This document shows, one piece after another, positions 8,317-16,005 of a stretch of DNA of 43,679 bases. How positions within the stretch are numbered: the first letter of the stretch is position 1; every line of letters begins with the position of its first letter. Source of the DNA: Syntrophomonadaceae bacterium (lineage in GTDB: Bacteria > Bacillota > Syntrophomonadia > Syntrophomonadales > DTU052); assembly GCA_012729505.1 (NCBI GenBank), contig JAAYDA010000058.1, forward strand, positions 1-43,679, read 5' to 3'. The notes under the pieces were generated by a model. It was not told the origin of the DNA. It made no database searches and saw only the letters and a program-made list of their open reading frames with translations. The translations under genes were made by a program, and so were the position numbers.

Positions 8317-8784
8317 ATGCAATCCTCGATTCAAAAAATGACAAGAGCCGGAATAATTGCGGCTCTGTACGTAGCTTTATGTCTCGTCTTCAACGCCACC
8401 AGCTTCGGAGTAATACAGTTCCGCCCGGCGGAAGCATTTACTTTACTGCCTATTCTTTTCCCCGAAGCAATACCGGGAATCTTTATTGGTGTACTGATTG
8501 CTAATCTTTTCGGTGGGGTGGGGCTTGTGGATATAATTTTCGGCAGTCTGATATCATTGTTGGCCGCCTACCTTACCTGGATCTGGCGCCACAGCTTTCT
8601 GGCCTACCTGTCACCCATTGTGCTGAATGCTTTTCTGGTCAGCTTATATCTTCATGCCTTTTTTAATACCCCTTATTGGTATATGGTATTATCAATTGGG
8701 ATAAGTCAGTCCTTAGTCATTGTACTGCTGGGGGTGCCGTTGATTACTTATATCAGGAAAAAAGCATCCATCCCAAAAGAATAA
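8317..8784 (+). CDS. queT: QueT family queuosine-precursor transporter
   Basis: A 155-residue membrane protein with about five hydrophobic segments. It has the QueT (formerly COG4708) signature: a charged N-terminus MTRAGIIAALYVALCLVF, then FGVIQFRPAEAFTLLPILFPEAIPGIFIGVLIANLFGG. It is the substrate-binding (S) subunit of an ECF-type vitamin importer, thought to import preQ1 or related queuosine precursors used for tRNA wobble modification. The energising ECF subunits must be encoded elsewhere. The ATG at 8317 follows AAAGGAG by about 10 bases. It is convergent with the DNA methyltransferase gene. Confidence 0.9.
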   Translation: MQSSIQKMTRAGIIAALYVALCLVFNATSFGVIQFRPAEAFTLLPILFPEAIPGIFIGVLIANLFGGVGLVDIIFGSLISLLAAYLTWIWRHSFLAYLSPIVLNAFLVSLYLHAFFNTPYWYMVLSIGISQSLVIVLLGVPLITYIRKKASIPKE

Positions 8785-8802
8785 ACACTGATTCCTTTTG
8801 GT

Positions 8803-11100
8803 TCACAAGCTTTCTAAACCGATTTCTTCCCACCCTTTTTTCATCTCATTGAATTCGGGAGAAGTAAGCCCATAATATTCCGCAACCTCCCAGGCCAGAT
8901 AAATGTCCGGCAAATGACCGGATGCCACCTGACGGGCAGCCTCAATAATCCTGTTCTGAGATGATGAACCGGTGTACAAAGGGATTTTTACAGAGCTCAG
9001 CAGGTTAGGACCGGCAAAGCTCTTGCCTCCTACCATTGAGAAAGAGGATACTGCATACTCTATTGGCAGACTGTTTAATATCCCGGTCAAATACCAGGCT
9101 TCTTCTATAGATTTACAGGCTATCATGGTGTGGGTTTCCTGAGGAATGACTGTCTTTGTTTCTCCGTGGACCACTGCGGCTTTCATTCTTCTTCCAAAAC
9201 GCTGCCATACAGTTTTTATATCTGCCAGCGTGTATTTTCCTACGTTAAACATGGAGTAAAAAGGATCTGTATCCTTGAAGTAGCGGCGATAAGCGGCTCG
9301 ATTCGAAAGCTGTTCCTCAAAGTGCTGTAAGTACTTAAAGGTACGGGGATAATTGCGAGCCATGATGGGTAAGCTTATTCCCCGCCGCGAAACCGGATCC
9401 TGGGTCAGAATCAGATGTGCCGAGGGTTCTGCTTTCCAGCGAGTGACGTCAGCTCCCTTAAGCAACGGATAAACCAGATTTTCCTCAATAATCCATTCCA
9501 CTGCGGAAACTCCCCTTCGCGAGGAATTATACAAGTTGCGGATCTTGACTAAACCAGCTTCAGGACGTTCAAGTATTTCCACCCATAAGATACCGTTGGC
9601 TCCGCCGGTATTGGCTCCTTCCCGGGCAATATAGTCGGGGGATCCCCCTATAATCTTACTCAGAGAATCCCGGCAGCCTCGTCCATAAGTCAGCCACGGG
9701 GATCTCTTGTCTTCTCGATTAACCGGTTCAGCTATAAGATGGCGAAAGGAGTCTTCATGGGGTCTGGACCCGGTTTCCGGAAGCCGGGTCCAATAACGAT
9801 ATGGAATCGGATATTCGGTAAGAGAATCCTTTTCAAGATACAGGATCGCGGTTCGGTTAGAGGCGCTTGTAAAGGGTTTAATATCTGACAAATCTTCTGC
9901 CAGCAATACCTTTAAACCGATTCCGCCAGGCAAAGAAAAGCTGCGGAACCCTTCCGCCGCCCCTCCGGATTTGAAAACCGTCTGAGTTATTATGAACGCC
10001 AATTTTCCATGGGGTTTCAGATATTCATCTGCACTGACTAAAGTCATCAGCGTAGAAAAGTCCTTTTTTCCCTTTCCCAAAATAGTGTCCATTCCGCTAT
10101 GGGCAAATAAGCCGTATCTTTGCCACACATTCAAGGTAGCCTGCCGATATTCTTTGGACAGAGACTCCCAGTTTATCCAGGGTGGATTGCCTGCTACAAA
10201 ATCAAACTTTTGGTTCTCTTTGTTTTTGCTGAGATCGCTAAACAAGCCTTCATCTTGATTCAAGACTATGTCTCTCAAATAGACAGGAATCTCCAGCAAC
10301 TGCTGTCCCTGCTCCCATTGATAACGGGAAGCGACCAGATAATTTACCTTAGCCGCCAACACTGCCAGAGGATTTATATCCATACCCACCACTGAAGGCC
10401 ATTCCTGCTTGGAATCTTTGGAGACGGCTATTTTCCGGTGCCATGCCTCAATTAAAAAGGCGCCTGATCCACAAGCCGGATCCAACAAAGTCTCCCCCTT
10501 TTCCCTGCCATAGTCAATAGTGTCCAAAATATGGACCACCAGCCACTGGGGGGTGTAATGCTCCCCTAATCTATGGCGCACCTTGGCCGAAAACAAGCTC
10601 TCATAAAAGGGCTGAAACAGATCCTGAGAACAGGATTCATAATCGACATTTGCTGCAGCTGACAATATCTCAATAAATATCTTTGTCCTTCCGCCCATAC
10701 CCAGACCTAATCCGGGAGGGCAATCAACCGGTGCCAGGTTTGATAACCCCAGTTCAACGAAAGGTCGCCCAGCCAACAACTCATCTAATTCTAAATTAAG
10801 ATATTCAGGTGCATTTCTGTTCAAATAAGCCCAAGCCACACTTATGATAACCAGCAAATAAAATGCCTGCCTTATAAAGAGGTGTTCACTCTCATTAAGC
10901 TCGCTCAAATCATCAAAAAGCCCATCAATGCTCAGATTGCCATCCTGACCCATAAAGCCCTGCCACCTTTTGATGATTTGCTGCCGTTCCGAAGAATACA
11001 TCAACTCATTCTTAAAGTATTCAAGAGTCTGGTCAGCAATTGGTGAGCCTTCCCTAAAATAAAAGAGCAGCCGGGCCGAGGCCTCTTCAGAACCACGCAT
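8803..11100 (-). CDS. N6-adenine DNA methyltransferase, Eco57I class, no nuclease domain seen
   Basis: A 765-residue amino-methyltransferase of the Eco57I/type IIG class. A helical N-terminal region (1-170) leads into LFQPFYESLF...LGEHYTPQWLV (about 161-188). The SAM motif I DPACGSGAFL is at 207-216, and the catalytic NPPW at 305-308 is typical of N6-adenine methylation. From about 400 onward the sequence resembles a target-recognition region. Type IIG enzymes usually carry a PD-(D/E)xK nuclease at the N-terminus, which is not recognisable here. No restriction gene is adjacent (QueT and rubrerythrin flank it). It may be a solitary regulatory methylase or a type II enzyme that lost its nuclease. 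The ATG at 11100 has GGAGGAGGT 7-8 bases upstream. Confidence 0.85.
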   Translation of the reverse strand: MRGSEEASARLLFYFREGSPIADQTLEYFKNELMYSSERQQIIKRWQGFMGQDGNLSIDGLFDDLSELNESEHLFIRQAFYLLVIISVAWAYLNRNAPEYLNLELDELLAGRPFVELGLSNLAPVDCPPGLGLGMGGRTKIFIEILSAAANVDYESCSQDLFQPFYESLFSAKVRHRLGEHYTPQWLVVHILDTIDYGREKGETLLDPACGSGAFLIEAWHRKIAVSKDSKQEWPSVVGMDINPLAVLAAKVNYLVASRYQWEQGQQLLEIPVYLRDIVLNQDEGLFSDLSKNKENQKFDFVAGNPPWINWESLSKEYRQATLNVWQRYGLFAHSGMDTILGKGKKDFSTLMTLVSADEYLKPHGKLAFIITQTVFKSGGAAEGFRSFSLPGGIGLKVLLAEDLSDIKPFTSASNRTAILYLEKDSLTEYPIPYRYWTRLPETGSRPHEDSFRHLIAEPVNREDKRSPWLTYGRGCRDSLSKIIGGSPDYIAREGANTGGANGILWVEILERPEAGLVKIRNLYNSSRRGVSAVEWIIEENLVYPLLKGADVTRWKAEPSAHLILTQDPVSRRGISLPIMARNYPRTFKYLQHFEEQLSNRAAYRRYFKDTDPFYSMFNVGKYTLADIKTVWQRFGRRMKAAVVHGETKTVIPQETHTMIACKSIEEAWYLTGILNSLPIEYAVSSFSMVGGKSFAGPNLLSSVKIPLYTGSSSQNRIIEAARQVASGHLPDIYLAWEVAEYYGLTSPEFNEMKKGWEEIGLESL

Positions 11101-11264
11101 ATCTCAACCTCCTCCGCAACAACCTGTTCCCGGGCTTAATAATAAAGTTCTTAAAAAAGCATTAAACGGTATGAATTTCACTCATACCGCTCAATACTAT
11201 CTTACCATTACAAATTTTAAATTTATTATATTTTTACAGCATCGTTTATCGAAGCTCTGCAAGC

Positions 11265-11855
11265 TTAATATGGCTGAGTATAGACTTCGAAATGAGCCTG
11301 AGGGTGGATACAGGCCGGGCAAATTTCAGGTGCTTTGCTGCCTTCATGAACATAACCGCAATTGCCGCATTTCCACTGGGTCGAGACTTCTTTTTCAAAT
11401 ACCTTATTAGATTCAATGTTCGCAGCCAATTTATTAAATCTTATTTCGTGCCACTTTTCGGCGGAAGCAATCATCCGGAATGCAGCGCCAATCTGAGGAA
11501 ACCCTTCTTCATCGGCAACTTTGGCGAAAGCAGGATACAAATCTGCCCATTCTTCATTTTCACCGGCGGCGGCGGCCTTTAAATTTTCCAGAGTATTCCC
11601 TTGAGCAACGGGGAAATCAGCAGTAATATCAATCATTTTCGGCATTTCCCCTTCAAAGCCTTCTAACAGGAACTTCCAAAACCTCTTGGCATGTTCTTTT
11701 TCATTGTCAGCAGTCTCGATAAAGATGTTACGCATCTGCTTGTAACCTTCTTTGTCGGCTATTGATGCATAATACGTATAACGCATACGAGCCTGGGATT
11801 CACCAGCAAATGCTTTCATCAAATTAACAGCAGTCTTGGTTCCTTTTAAATTCAT
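11265..11855 (-). CDS. rbr: Rubrerythrin
   Basis: A 196-residue non-heme diiron peroxidase that reduces hydrogen peroxide in anaerobes, with electrons from rubredoxin or NADH oxidoreductases. The ferritin-like domain has the metal-ligand patterns ESQARMRYTYYA, ETADNEKEHAKRFW and SAEKWHEIRF. The C-terminal rubredoxin-like domain has CGNCGYVHEG and CPACIHPQAHF. Full length is normal for the family. The ATG at 11855 follows AAGGAGG. It fits the window's other oxidative-stress genes (catalase, MsrAB). A TATAAT-like element lies about 50 bases upstream, but no PerR box could be assigned. Confidence 0.95.
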   Translation of the reverse strand: MNLKGTKTAVNLMKAFAGESQARMRYTYYASIADKEGYKQMRNIFIETADNEKEHAKRFWKFLLEGFEGEMPKMIDITADFPVAQGNTLENLKAAAAGENEEWADLYPAFAKVADEEGFPQIGAAFRMIASAEKWHEIRFNKLAANIESNKVFEKEVSTQWKCGNCGYVHEGSKAPEICPACIHPQAHFEVYTQPY

Positions 11856-12036
11856 TACGTATTTACCTCCTTGTTTTACTTTTTATCGTCAGGGTTTGAT
11901 TATACACCCTGGATGCCAAATCATTATACAATATGCCTATTATAAATCAGCAAATATTGAACACTTCAAATCCATGTTGCCCATTCTAACCCCATATAAG
12001 TCGGAAGCCAAGTTACTTTTGCCATGGACTTTTGCT

Positions 12037-12188
12037 ATGGCCGCCTAAGTCCCTTTCGGCCATTATATCATTGGAGCGAAGCTTCATTGATATAATCGGC
12101 GCATGTGCGTTTGGCCTCAGGCCAAAATATCGCACGCGCTCTGAAATAAACTATATAATGGCCGCCTAAGTCCCTTTCGGCCATTATA
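12037..12188. repeat. Nested palindrome block with two direct copies of a hairpin
   Basis: Two direct copies of a hairpin (ATGGCCG, loop CCTAAGTCCCTTT, CGGCCAT) lie at 12037-12063 and 12154-12188. The second extends to an 11-bp stem TATAATGGCCG/CGGCCATTATA. Between them are TTATATCA (12063-12070)/TGATATAA (12088-12095), and a two-part hairpin: GCGC..GTGCG (12099-12109)/CGCACGCGC (12131-12139) capped by TTTGGCC-TCA-GGCCAAA (12110-12126). It is noncoding. It could be a miniature mobile element, a structured RNA or a protein-binding array. Confidence 0.75.
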
Positions 12189-12215
12189 CATTATTCTCCA
12201 CAAATTCGGTAATAT

Positions 12216-12233
12216 TTATTTTAAAATAGTTAT
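12216..12233. repeat. 18-bp direct repeat, left copy
   Basis: TTATTTTAAAATAGTTAT is identical to 12569-12586. The two copies flank a 335-base segment that holds dispersed repeat B and a GC-rich structured stretch. Confidence 0.9.
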
Positions 12234-12339
12234 GTCATTGACCAAGAAGAATGGGTTAGGACTAGTGGGAGACAAATACTTTAGCAGATTTGATTCCTGA
12301 ATTCGACCCGGATTGAATTCCACTTGTTCCCGGAATGAG
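12234..12339. repeat. Dispersed repeat copy B
   Basis: The counterpart of copy A (6243-6354), sharing the same order of conserved blocks through GATTGAATTCCACTTG and TCCCGGAATGAG. It begins directly after the left 18-bp direct repeat. Confidence 0.75.
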
Positions 12340-12550
12340 AACCGGCAAATACAACTGCTCAGGTTCGGCCTCCGGGCAGCACACCGCCAATTCGCCCTCC
12401 ATGGCTCAGGAGGCGGACTCAGGACCTCCTGTCCTTCGGCTGCCCTTTTGCCTCACCTTCGTAGGTGTTTGCTCGGTTTTCATCCCCACGGTCACTACGT
12501 CAGCATTCCACCCGTGTCTTCGCACCCAACTTCCTAATTGGGGATGACAT
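12340..12550. other. GC-rich, hairpin-rich noncoding stretch
   Basis: This segment is clearly richer in GC than its flanks. Visible pairings are GGGCAGC (about 12373)/GCTGCCC (about 12434-12440), CCTCC-ATGGCTCA-GGAGG, AGGAC-CTCCT-GTCCT and CACCT-TCGT-AGGTG. Both reading frames through it are short and unlike any known protein. It may be a structured RNA or part of an inserted element. No SRP, 6S, RNase P or tmRNA core was recognised. Confidence 0.45.
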
Positions 12551-12568
12551 TTTTCCAGATCAATAACA

Positions 12569-12586
12569 TTATTTTAAAATAGTTAT
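12569..12586. repeat. 18-bp direct repeat, right copy
   Basis: Identical to 12216-12233. Its last base is the first base of the -35 box of the next promoter. Confidence 0.9.
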
Positions 12587-12637
12587 TGACATAAGTTCAT
12601 AACCTGATATACTAATAGCAGTAACGGGCATATGCCC
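12586..12637 (+). promoter_or_regulatory. SigA promoter and GGGCATATGCCC operator of the ORP-like cluster
   Basis: TTGACA (12586-12591), a 16-base spacer and TATACT (12608-12613) make a near-consensus housekeeping promoter. The perfect 12-bp palindrome GGGCATATGCCC (12626-12637) lies just past the expected transcript start and before the ribosome site, where a bound repressor would block transcription. The DUF134 protein encoded second in the cluster is the natural candidate to bind it; this is inference. Confidence 0.75.
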
Positions 12638-12661
12638 TAAACTATTCAAGGAGGTGATTAT

Positions 12662-12907
12662 ATGCCCAGGAGAGACGGAACCGGTCCAGTTGGGAATGGA
12701 CCTCGAACCGGAGGCGCCCGAGGATTTTGCAGAAGCAGCATCCCAGCAAATCCTAATAGAGGCTGGAAATGCACAGGAATGGGAAGGGGTTTTCGACACT
12801 TTGGATACCAGGATCTCGAGAGCAATCAGAAAAGTGCATTGCTTCATCGGAAGGAATGGTTGGAAGGTGAGCTGAATGCCATTAACAGACATCTTGAAAC
12901 CCCTTAG
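12662..12907 (+). CDS. DUF5320-family small Gly/Arg-rich protein
   Basis: An 81-residue protein that opens MPRRDGTGPVGNGPRTGGARGFC, the hallmark of DUF5320 proteins, which are widespread in anaerobes beside NifX-like and MinD-type genes. The N-terminal half is Gly/Arg-rich with two Cys. The C-terminal 30 residues form a likely amphipathic helix (LLHRKEWLEGELNAINRHLE). Its function is unknown; a metal-related or chaperone role is only suggested by its constant neighbours. The ATG at 12662 follows AAGGAGGT by about 7 bases. It is the first gene of the cluster behind the promoter/operator. Confidence 0.85.
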   Translation: MPRRDGTGPVGNGPRTGGARGFCRSSIPANPNRGWKCTGMGRGFRHFGYQDLESNQKSALLHRKEWLEGELNAINRHLETP

Positions 12908-12973
12908 ACTATTAAGACTCGGGTTAATATGATAAACTCCTGATACAATCAACAGCCTTAGGAGGTGGGCTCT

Positions 12974-13354
12974 TTGTCCAGACCAGTTAAGTGGCGGAGA
13001 GTTTGTTGTGAACCCGAGACTAACGTATTCGGCCCCCTGAACAGAAATAATTTTTCCGGAGAATACGTGATAATGACTGTGGAGGAATATGAGACTTTGC
13101 GTCTTATAGACCTGGAAAGATTTACACAGGAAGAATGCGCCGACCGAATGGCTGTGGCCCGCACAACAGTTCAACGAATATATAACGAGGCTCGCCAAAA
13201 GGTAGCCAGATCCTTAGTAAATGGAGCAGTTCTCAGAATTGAAGGCGGGAACTACAAGCTTTGCGAGGACGCAGAAATCAGTTCAGGATGCCCCCATTGT
13301 CATCGTCGGCGATGGCGGCGAGACAAGGACGAAACCATCAGCCCGATGGAATAA
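12974..13354 (+). CDS. DUF134 (UPF0251) DNA-binding regulator
   Basis: A 126-residue predicted DNA-binding protein. The opening LSRPVKWRRVCCEPETNVFGP matches the conserved N-terminus of DUF134 (RPxKxRRVC...P...F.P). A sigma-factor-like helix-turn-helix follows (LERFTQEECADRMAVARTTVQRIYNEARQKVA, about 46-78). The C-terminus has CEDAEISSGCPHCHRRR, a possible metal or cluster ligand set. The TTG at 12974 is the likely start, because the GGAGGT site (12961-12966) overlaps the earlier in-frame GTG at 12965. It probably autoregulates the cluster through the palindrome at 12626-12637 in response to metal or redox state; this is inference. Confidence 0.85.
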   Translation: MSRPVKWRRVCCEPETNVFGPLNRNNFSGEYVIMTVEEYETLRLIDLERFTQEECADRMAVARTTVQRIYNEARQKVARSLVNGAVLRIEGGNYKLCEDAEISSGCPHCHRRRWRRDKDETISPME

Positions 13355-13472
13355 CAAGGGTATCCCCTGGTTTTGGGCGGTGCATTCTTCGGTTTTTTCC
13401 AGCAAGGATTGAGAAAGACTTTAGTTATCATTCTTGCCATTACCATACTGAAAACCGAAGGAGGAATACTCT

Positions 13473-13841
13473 GTGAAAATTGCTTTACCGGTGGAAAATA
13501 ATATGGCCGATTCCAATATAAGCCCATCCTTTGGTCGAGCTCCTTATTTTCTCATTTATGACAGTGATACTGACGAAAGCATATATGTTAATAACACCGC
13601 AGCCGCCAGTCAGGGAGGTGCCGGAATTAAAGCAGCTCAGGCTGTAATTGATCTGGGTGCCCAGGCGCTTATTACTCCACGCTGCGGCGAGAATGCAGCC
13701 CAGGTAATCAAGATTGCCGGAATTGAAATGTATAAGTCCCAGGGCTTATCGGCCGCCGCAAATATTGCTGCATATAAGGCGAATACCCTATCCCCCCTTG
13801 ATGATATTCATCCCGGATTTCATAATCACGGAAACAAGTAA
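13473..13841 (+). CDS. NifX/NifB-like cofactor-binding protein (ORP-like), first copy
   Basis: A 122-residue protein of the dinitrogenase iron-molybdenum cofactor biosynthesis family. It starts MKIALPVENN, has SPSFGRAPYFLIYD, and ends in a short His-containing tail (HPGFHNHGNK). Family members bind metal-sulfur clusters: NifX and NafY carry FeMo-co precursors, and the Desulfovibrio orange protein binds a Mo-Cu sulfide cluster. The GTG start at 13473 follows GAAGGAGG. The gene ends one base before the next start, so translation is coupled to the first ATPase. No nif genes are present, which argues against a nitrogenase role. Confidence 0.88.
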   Translation: MKIALPVENNMADSNISPSFGRAPYFLIYDSDTDESIYVNNTAAASQGGAGIKAAQAVIDLGAQALITPRCGENAAQVIKIAGIEMYKSQGLSAAANIAAYKANTLSPLDDIHPGFHNHGNK

Positions 13842-13842
13842 G

Positions 13843-14703
13843 ATGAAAATTGCGGTCCTAAGTGGAAAAGGTGGCACCGGTAAAACCCTGGTATCAGTAA
13901 ACCTGGCTGCAGTGGCTGAAAGCTCCCGATATATCGACTGTGATGTTGAAGAACCTAATGGACATCTGTTTTTTAAACCCCAGGAGCTTCAAACTCATAA
14001 TGAAGTAACAGTTATGATTCCCAGCTTTGATGCGGATAAATGTAATGGCTGCCGGATATGTACAGATTTTTGCAAGTTCAACGCATTAGCCTTGGTAAAT
14101 GATAAGCCATTATTATTTCCTCAGATATGCCACTCATGTGGCGGCTGTAGTCTGCTGTGCCCGGAAAAGGCCGTAACCCTGCACCCCAAACCAATCGGCG
14201 TTATTCAAGAGGGTGTTTATAGGCAGGTTCACGTCCTGACCGGAATACAAAACCCGGGAGAGCCTTCAGGCGTTCCCATAATCCAAAGACTTTTGAGCAT
14301 TATCCCGGCAGATAACCGGATAAACTTTATCGATTGTCCGCCGGGAAGTGCCTGTGTAGTCATTGAAAGTATCAGGGATGCTGATTACTGTATTTTGGTG
14401 GCTGAGCCTACCTTGTTTGGAGTTCATAACCTGAGTATGGTCCACCAACTGGTTAGAGTGTTTAATAAGCCTTTTGGAGCCATTCTAAATAAGAACCTTG
14501 ATGGAGAAAATCCGGCCGAATACTATTGTATGGAACAGAGAATTCCAGTTCTGGGCAGGATTCCATTTAACATCGAGCTGGGACGACTGAATTCCGACGG
14601 ACAAATTGCAGCCCATGAGAAACCGGAATTTCATAAATTATTCACTCAATTGCTGAACAGAGTTGTCCAGGAGGTGGGTCATGAAACAATTATTAATCCT
14701 TAG
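13843..14703 (+). CDS. MinD/Mrp-type ATPase with inserted ferredoxin domain, first copy
   Basis: A 286-residue P-loop ATPase of the MinD superfamily. The deviant Walker A is SGKGGTGKT (7-15). An inserted 2[4Fe-4S] ferredoxin has C67, C70, C73, C77 and C96, C99, C102, C106. A later switch region reads FIDCPPGSACVV. Such proteins in the Desulfovibrio ORP complex work with NifX-like proteins; related Nbp35/Mrp proteins carry iron-sulfur clusters. The ATG at 13843 directly follows the previous stop, and the ribosome site is weak, suggesting coupling. The first switch reads CDVEEPN. The 3' end overlaps the next gene by 23 bases. Confidence 0.92.
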   Translation: MKIAVLSGKGGTGKTLVSVNLAAVAESSRYIDCDVEEPNGHLFFKPQELQTHNEVTVMIPSFDADKCNGCRICTDFCKFNALALVNDKPLLFPQICHSCGGCSLLCPEKAVTLHPKPIGVIQEGVYRQVHVLTGIQNPGEPSGVPIIQRLLSIIPADNRINFIDCPPGSACVVIESIRDADYCILVAEPTLFGVHNLSMVHQLVRVFNKPFGAILNKNLDGENPAEYYCMEQRIPVLGRIPFNIELGRLNSDGQIAAHEKPEFHKLFTQLLNRVVQEVGHETIINP

Positions 14704-15562
14704 CGGAAAAGGCGGCACCGGCAAGACCACTTTGGCCAGCGCGTTTATTAAACTATCTGATACCCGGGCCATGGCTGATTGCGATGTGGACGCCCCTAAC
14801 CTGCATCTGGTCATGAGTCAGACATCGGTGCCCCAAAGATCCGATTATTATGGAATGAAGACTGCGGTTATTGATGCCCACAACTGCATAAAGTGCGGTC
14901 TGTGTGAAGATCACTGTCAGTTTAATGCCATCAAGGATTTTGTGGCAGACCCTTATTCCTGTGAAGGCTGTGGGGTATGTGAAGCTATTTGTCCTATGGA
15001 GGCTGTGTCACTGAAAGACAGCATTGCCGGTGAATTATTGCTCTATAAAAATGATCACGTTTTCTCGACCGGCACACTTAAGATGGGGAGCGGCACTTCC
15101 GGGAAGCTGGTAACTGAAGTAAAGAATCAACTGTTTTCGGTTTCTGTAAATTCCGAACTGGTCATTATCGATGGCTCCCCCGGAATCGGCTGTCCCGTCA
15201 TTGCCTCAATCAGCGGTGTGGACATGGTTCTGATTGTAACTGAACCATCCATATCCGGCATGAGTGATTTGAAACGAATCCTTCAAACCGTAGCATCTTT
15301 TCAGGTACCTGCCGCGGTTTGTGTTAACAAACATGATACCAATCCAGAAAATACGGCCCGTATTATATCATATTGTCAGGAAGCGGGGATCTCCTTTGTT
15401 GGTTGTATTCCCTTTGATCCCCTGGCTGTTGAAGCAATAAACAACGGATACACCATAGCAGACATAGAATGTCCCTCAGGCAGTGCAGCCCAAGCCGTAT
15501 TTGCCCGGACCATAAAAAAGCTCAAATCCGATGGATTACCTTCATCAGACACCTTTGAATAA
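14681..15562 (+). CDS. MinD/Mrp-type ATPase with inserted ferredoxin domain, second copy
   Basis: A 293-residue paralogue of the preceding ATPase. Walker A is SGKGGTGKT (8-16). The ferredoxin insert has C69, C72, C75, C79 and C94, C97, C100, C104, with CDVDAPN in the first switch region and IIDGSPGIGCPV in the second. The ATG at 14681 follows GGAGGTGGG and lies inside the end of the upstream gene (23-base overlap). The paired, overlapping ATPase genes suggest a heterodimer that uses ATP to load or unload a metal cluster on the NifX-like partners. This is inferred from ORP/Nbp35 biology. Confidence 0.92.
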   Translation: MKQLLILSGKGGTGKTTLASAFIKLSDTRAMADCDVDAPNLHLVMSQTSVPQRSDYYGMKTAVIDAHNCIKCGLCEDHCQFNAIKDFVADPYSCEGCGVCEAICPMEAVSLKDSIAGELLLYKNDHVFSTGTLKMGSGTSGKLVTEVKNQLFSVSVNSELVIIDGSPGIGCPVIASISGVDMVLIVTEPSISGMSDLKRILQTVASFQVPAAVCVNKHDTNPENTARIISYCQEAGISFVGCIPFDPLAVEAINNGYTIADIECPSGSAAQAVFARTIKKLKSDGLPSSDTFE

Positions 15563-15601
15563 CCCGGCCTGAAAAAATAAAAAATAACTGGAGGTTATAC
15601 T

Positions 15602-15958
15602 ATGAAAATAGCAGTTGCAAGTGAAAACGAATCCGTTACCCAGCACTTTGGACATTGTAAAAACTTTAATATCTTTGAAACGGAAAATGGACAAATAAGT
15701 GCAAAAGAATCAATTCCTAATCCAGGTCACATTCCGGGATTTTTACCTAACTTTCTTAACGAAATGGGAGTTAAAGTAATCATATCCGGCGGGATGGGTG
15801 CCGGTGCCATTGATATTTTCAATCAGAAAGGCATTGAAGTAATTACCGGAGCAAGTGGAAATGCAGAAATCATTGTACAACAGTATCTCTTGGGCAATCT
15901 CAAATCTACCGGTTCAGTATGTCACGAACATGAACACCATGATACCTGCGGCCACTAG
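15602..15958 (+). CDS. NifX/NifB-like protein with His-rich tail, second copy
   Basis: A 118-residue NifX-like protein (MKIAVASENESVTQHFGHCKNFNIFE, then VKVIISGGMGAGAIDIFNQKGIEVITG). The tail CHEHEHHDTCGH holds two Cys and six His and looks like a metal site. It differs from the first copy, which has a short His tail only, so the two may carry different states of a cluster. The ATG at 15602 follows TGGAGGT. It is the last gene of the cluster. Confidence 0.88.
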   Translation: MKIAVASENESVTQHFGHCKNFNIFETENGQISAKESIPNPGHIPGFLPNFLNEMGVKVIISGGMGAGAIDIFNQKGIEVITGASGNAEIIVQQYLLGNLKSTGSVCHEHEHHDTCGH

Positions 15959-16005
15959 AGTCTTTGAAGACCATCATTGCCAAATAAAACAACAATTCGA
16001 ACCAA

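Noticed and set aside
12313-12547. Two overlapping plus-strand frames of about 70 codons in the GC-rich stretch
   Set aside because: They lie in hairpin-rich repeat DNA, lack good ribosome sites and resemble no known family.
12569-13354. A long minus-strand frame opposite the DUF5320 and DUF134 genes
   Set aside because: It is a shadow of real genes that have clear family signatures and ribosome sites.
13714-13842. An upstream extension of the first MinD-type ATPase by 43 codons
   Set aside because: It overlaps the NifX-like gene in another frame; the ATG at 13843 begins the conserved MKIAVLSGKGG sequence.
13473-15958. A nitrogenase cofactor (nif) operon
   Set aside because: Only NifX-like domains are present, with no nifHDK, nifB or nifEN; the MinD-type ATPase pair fits the ORP type instead.
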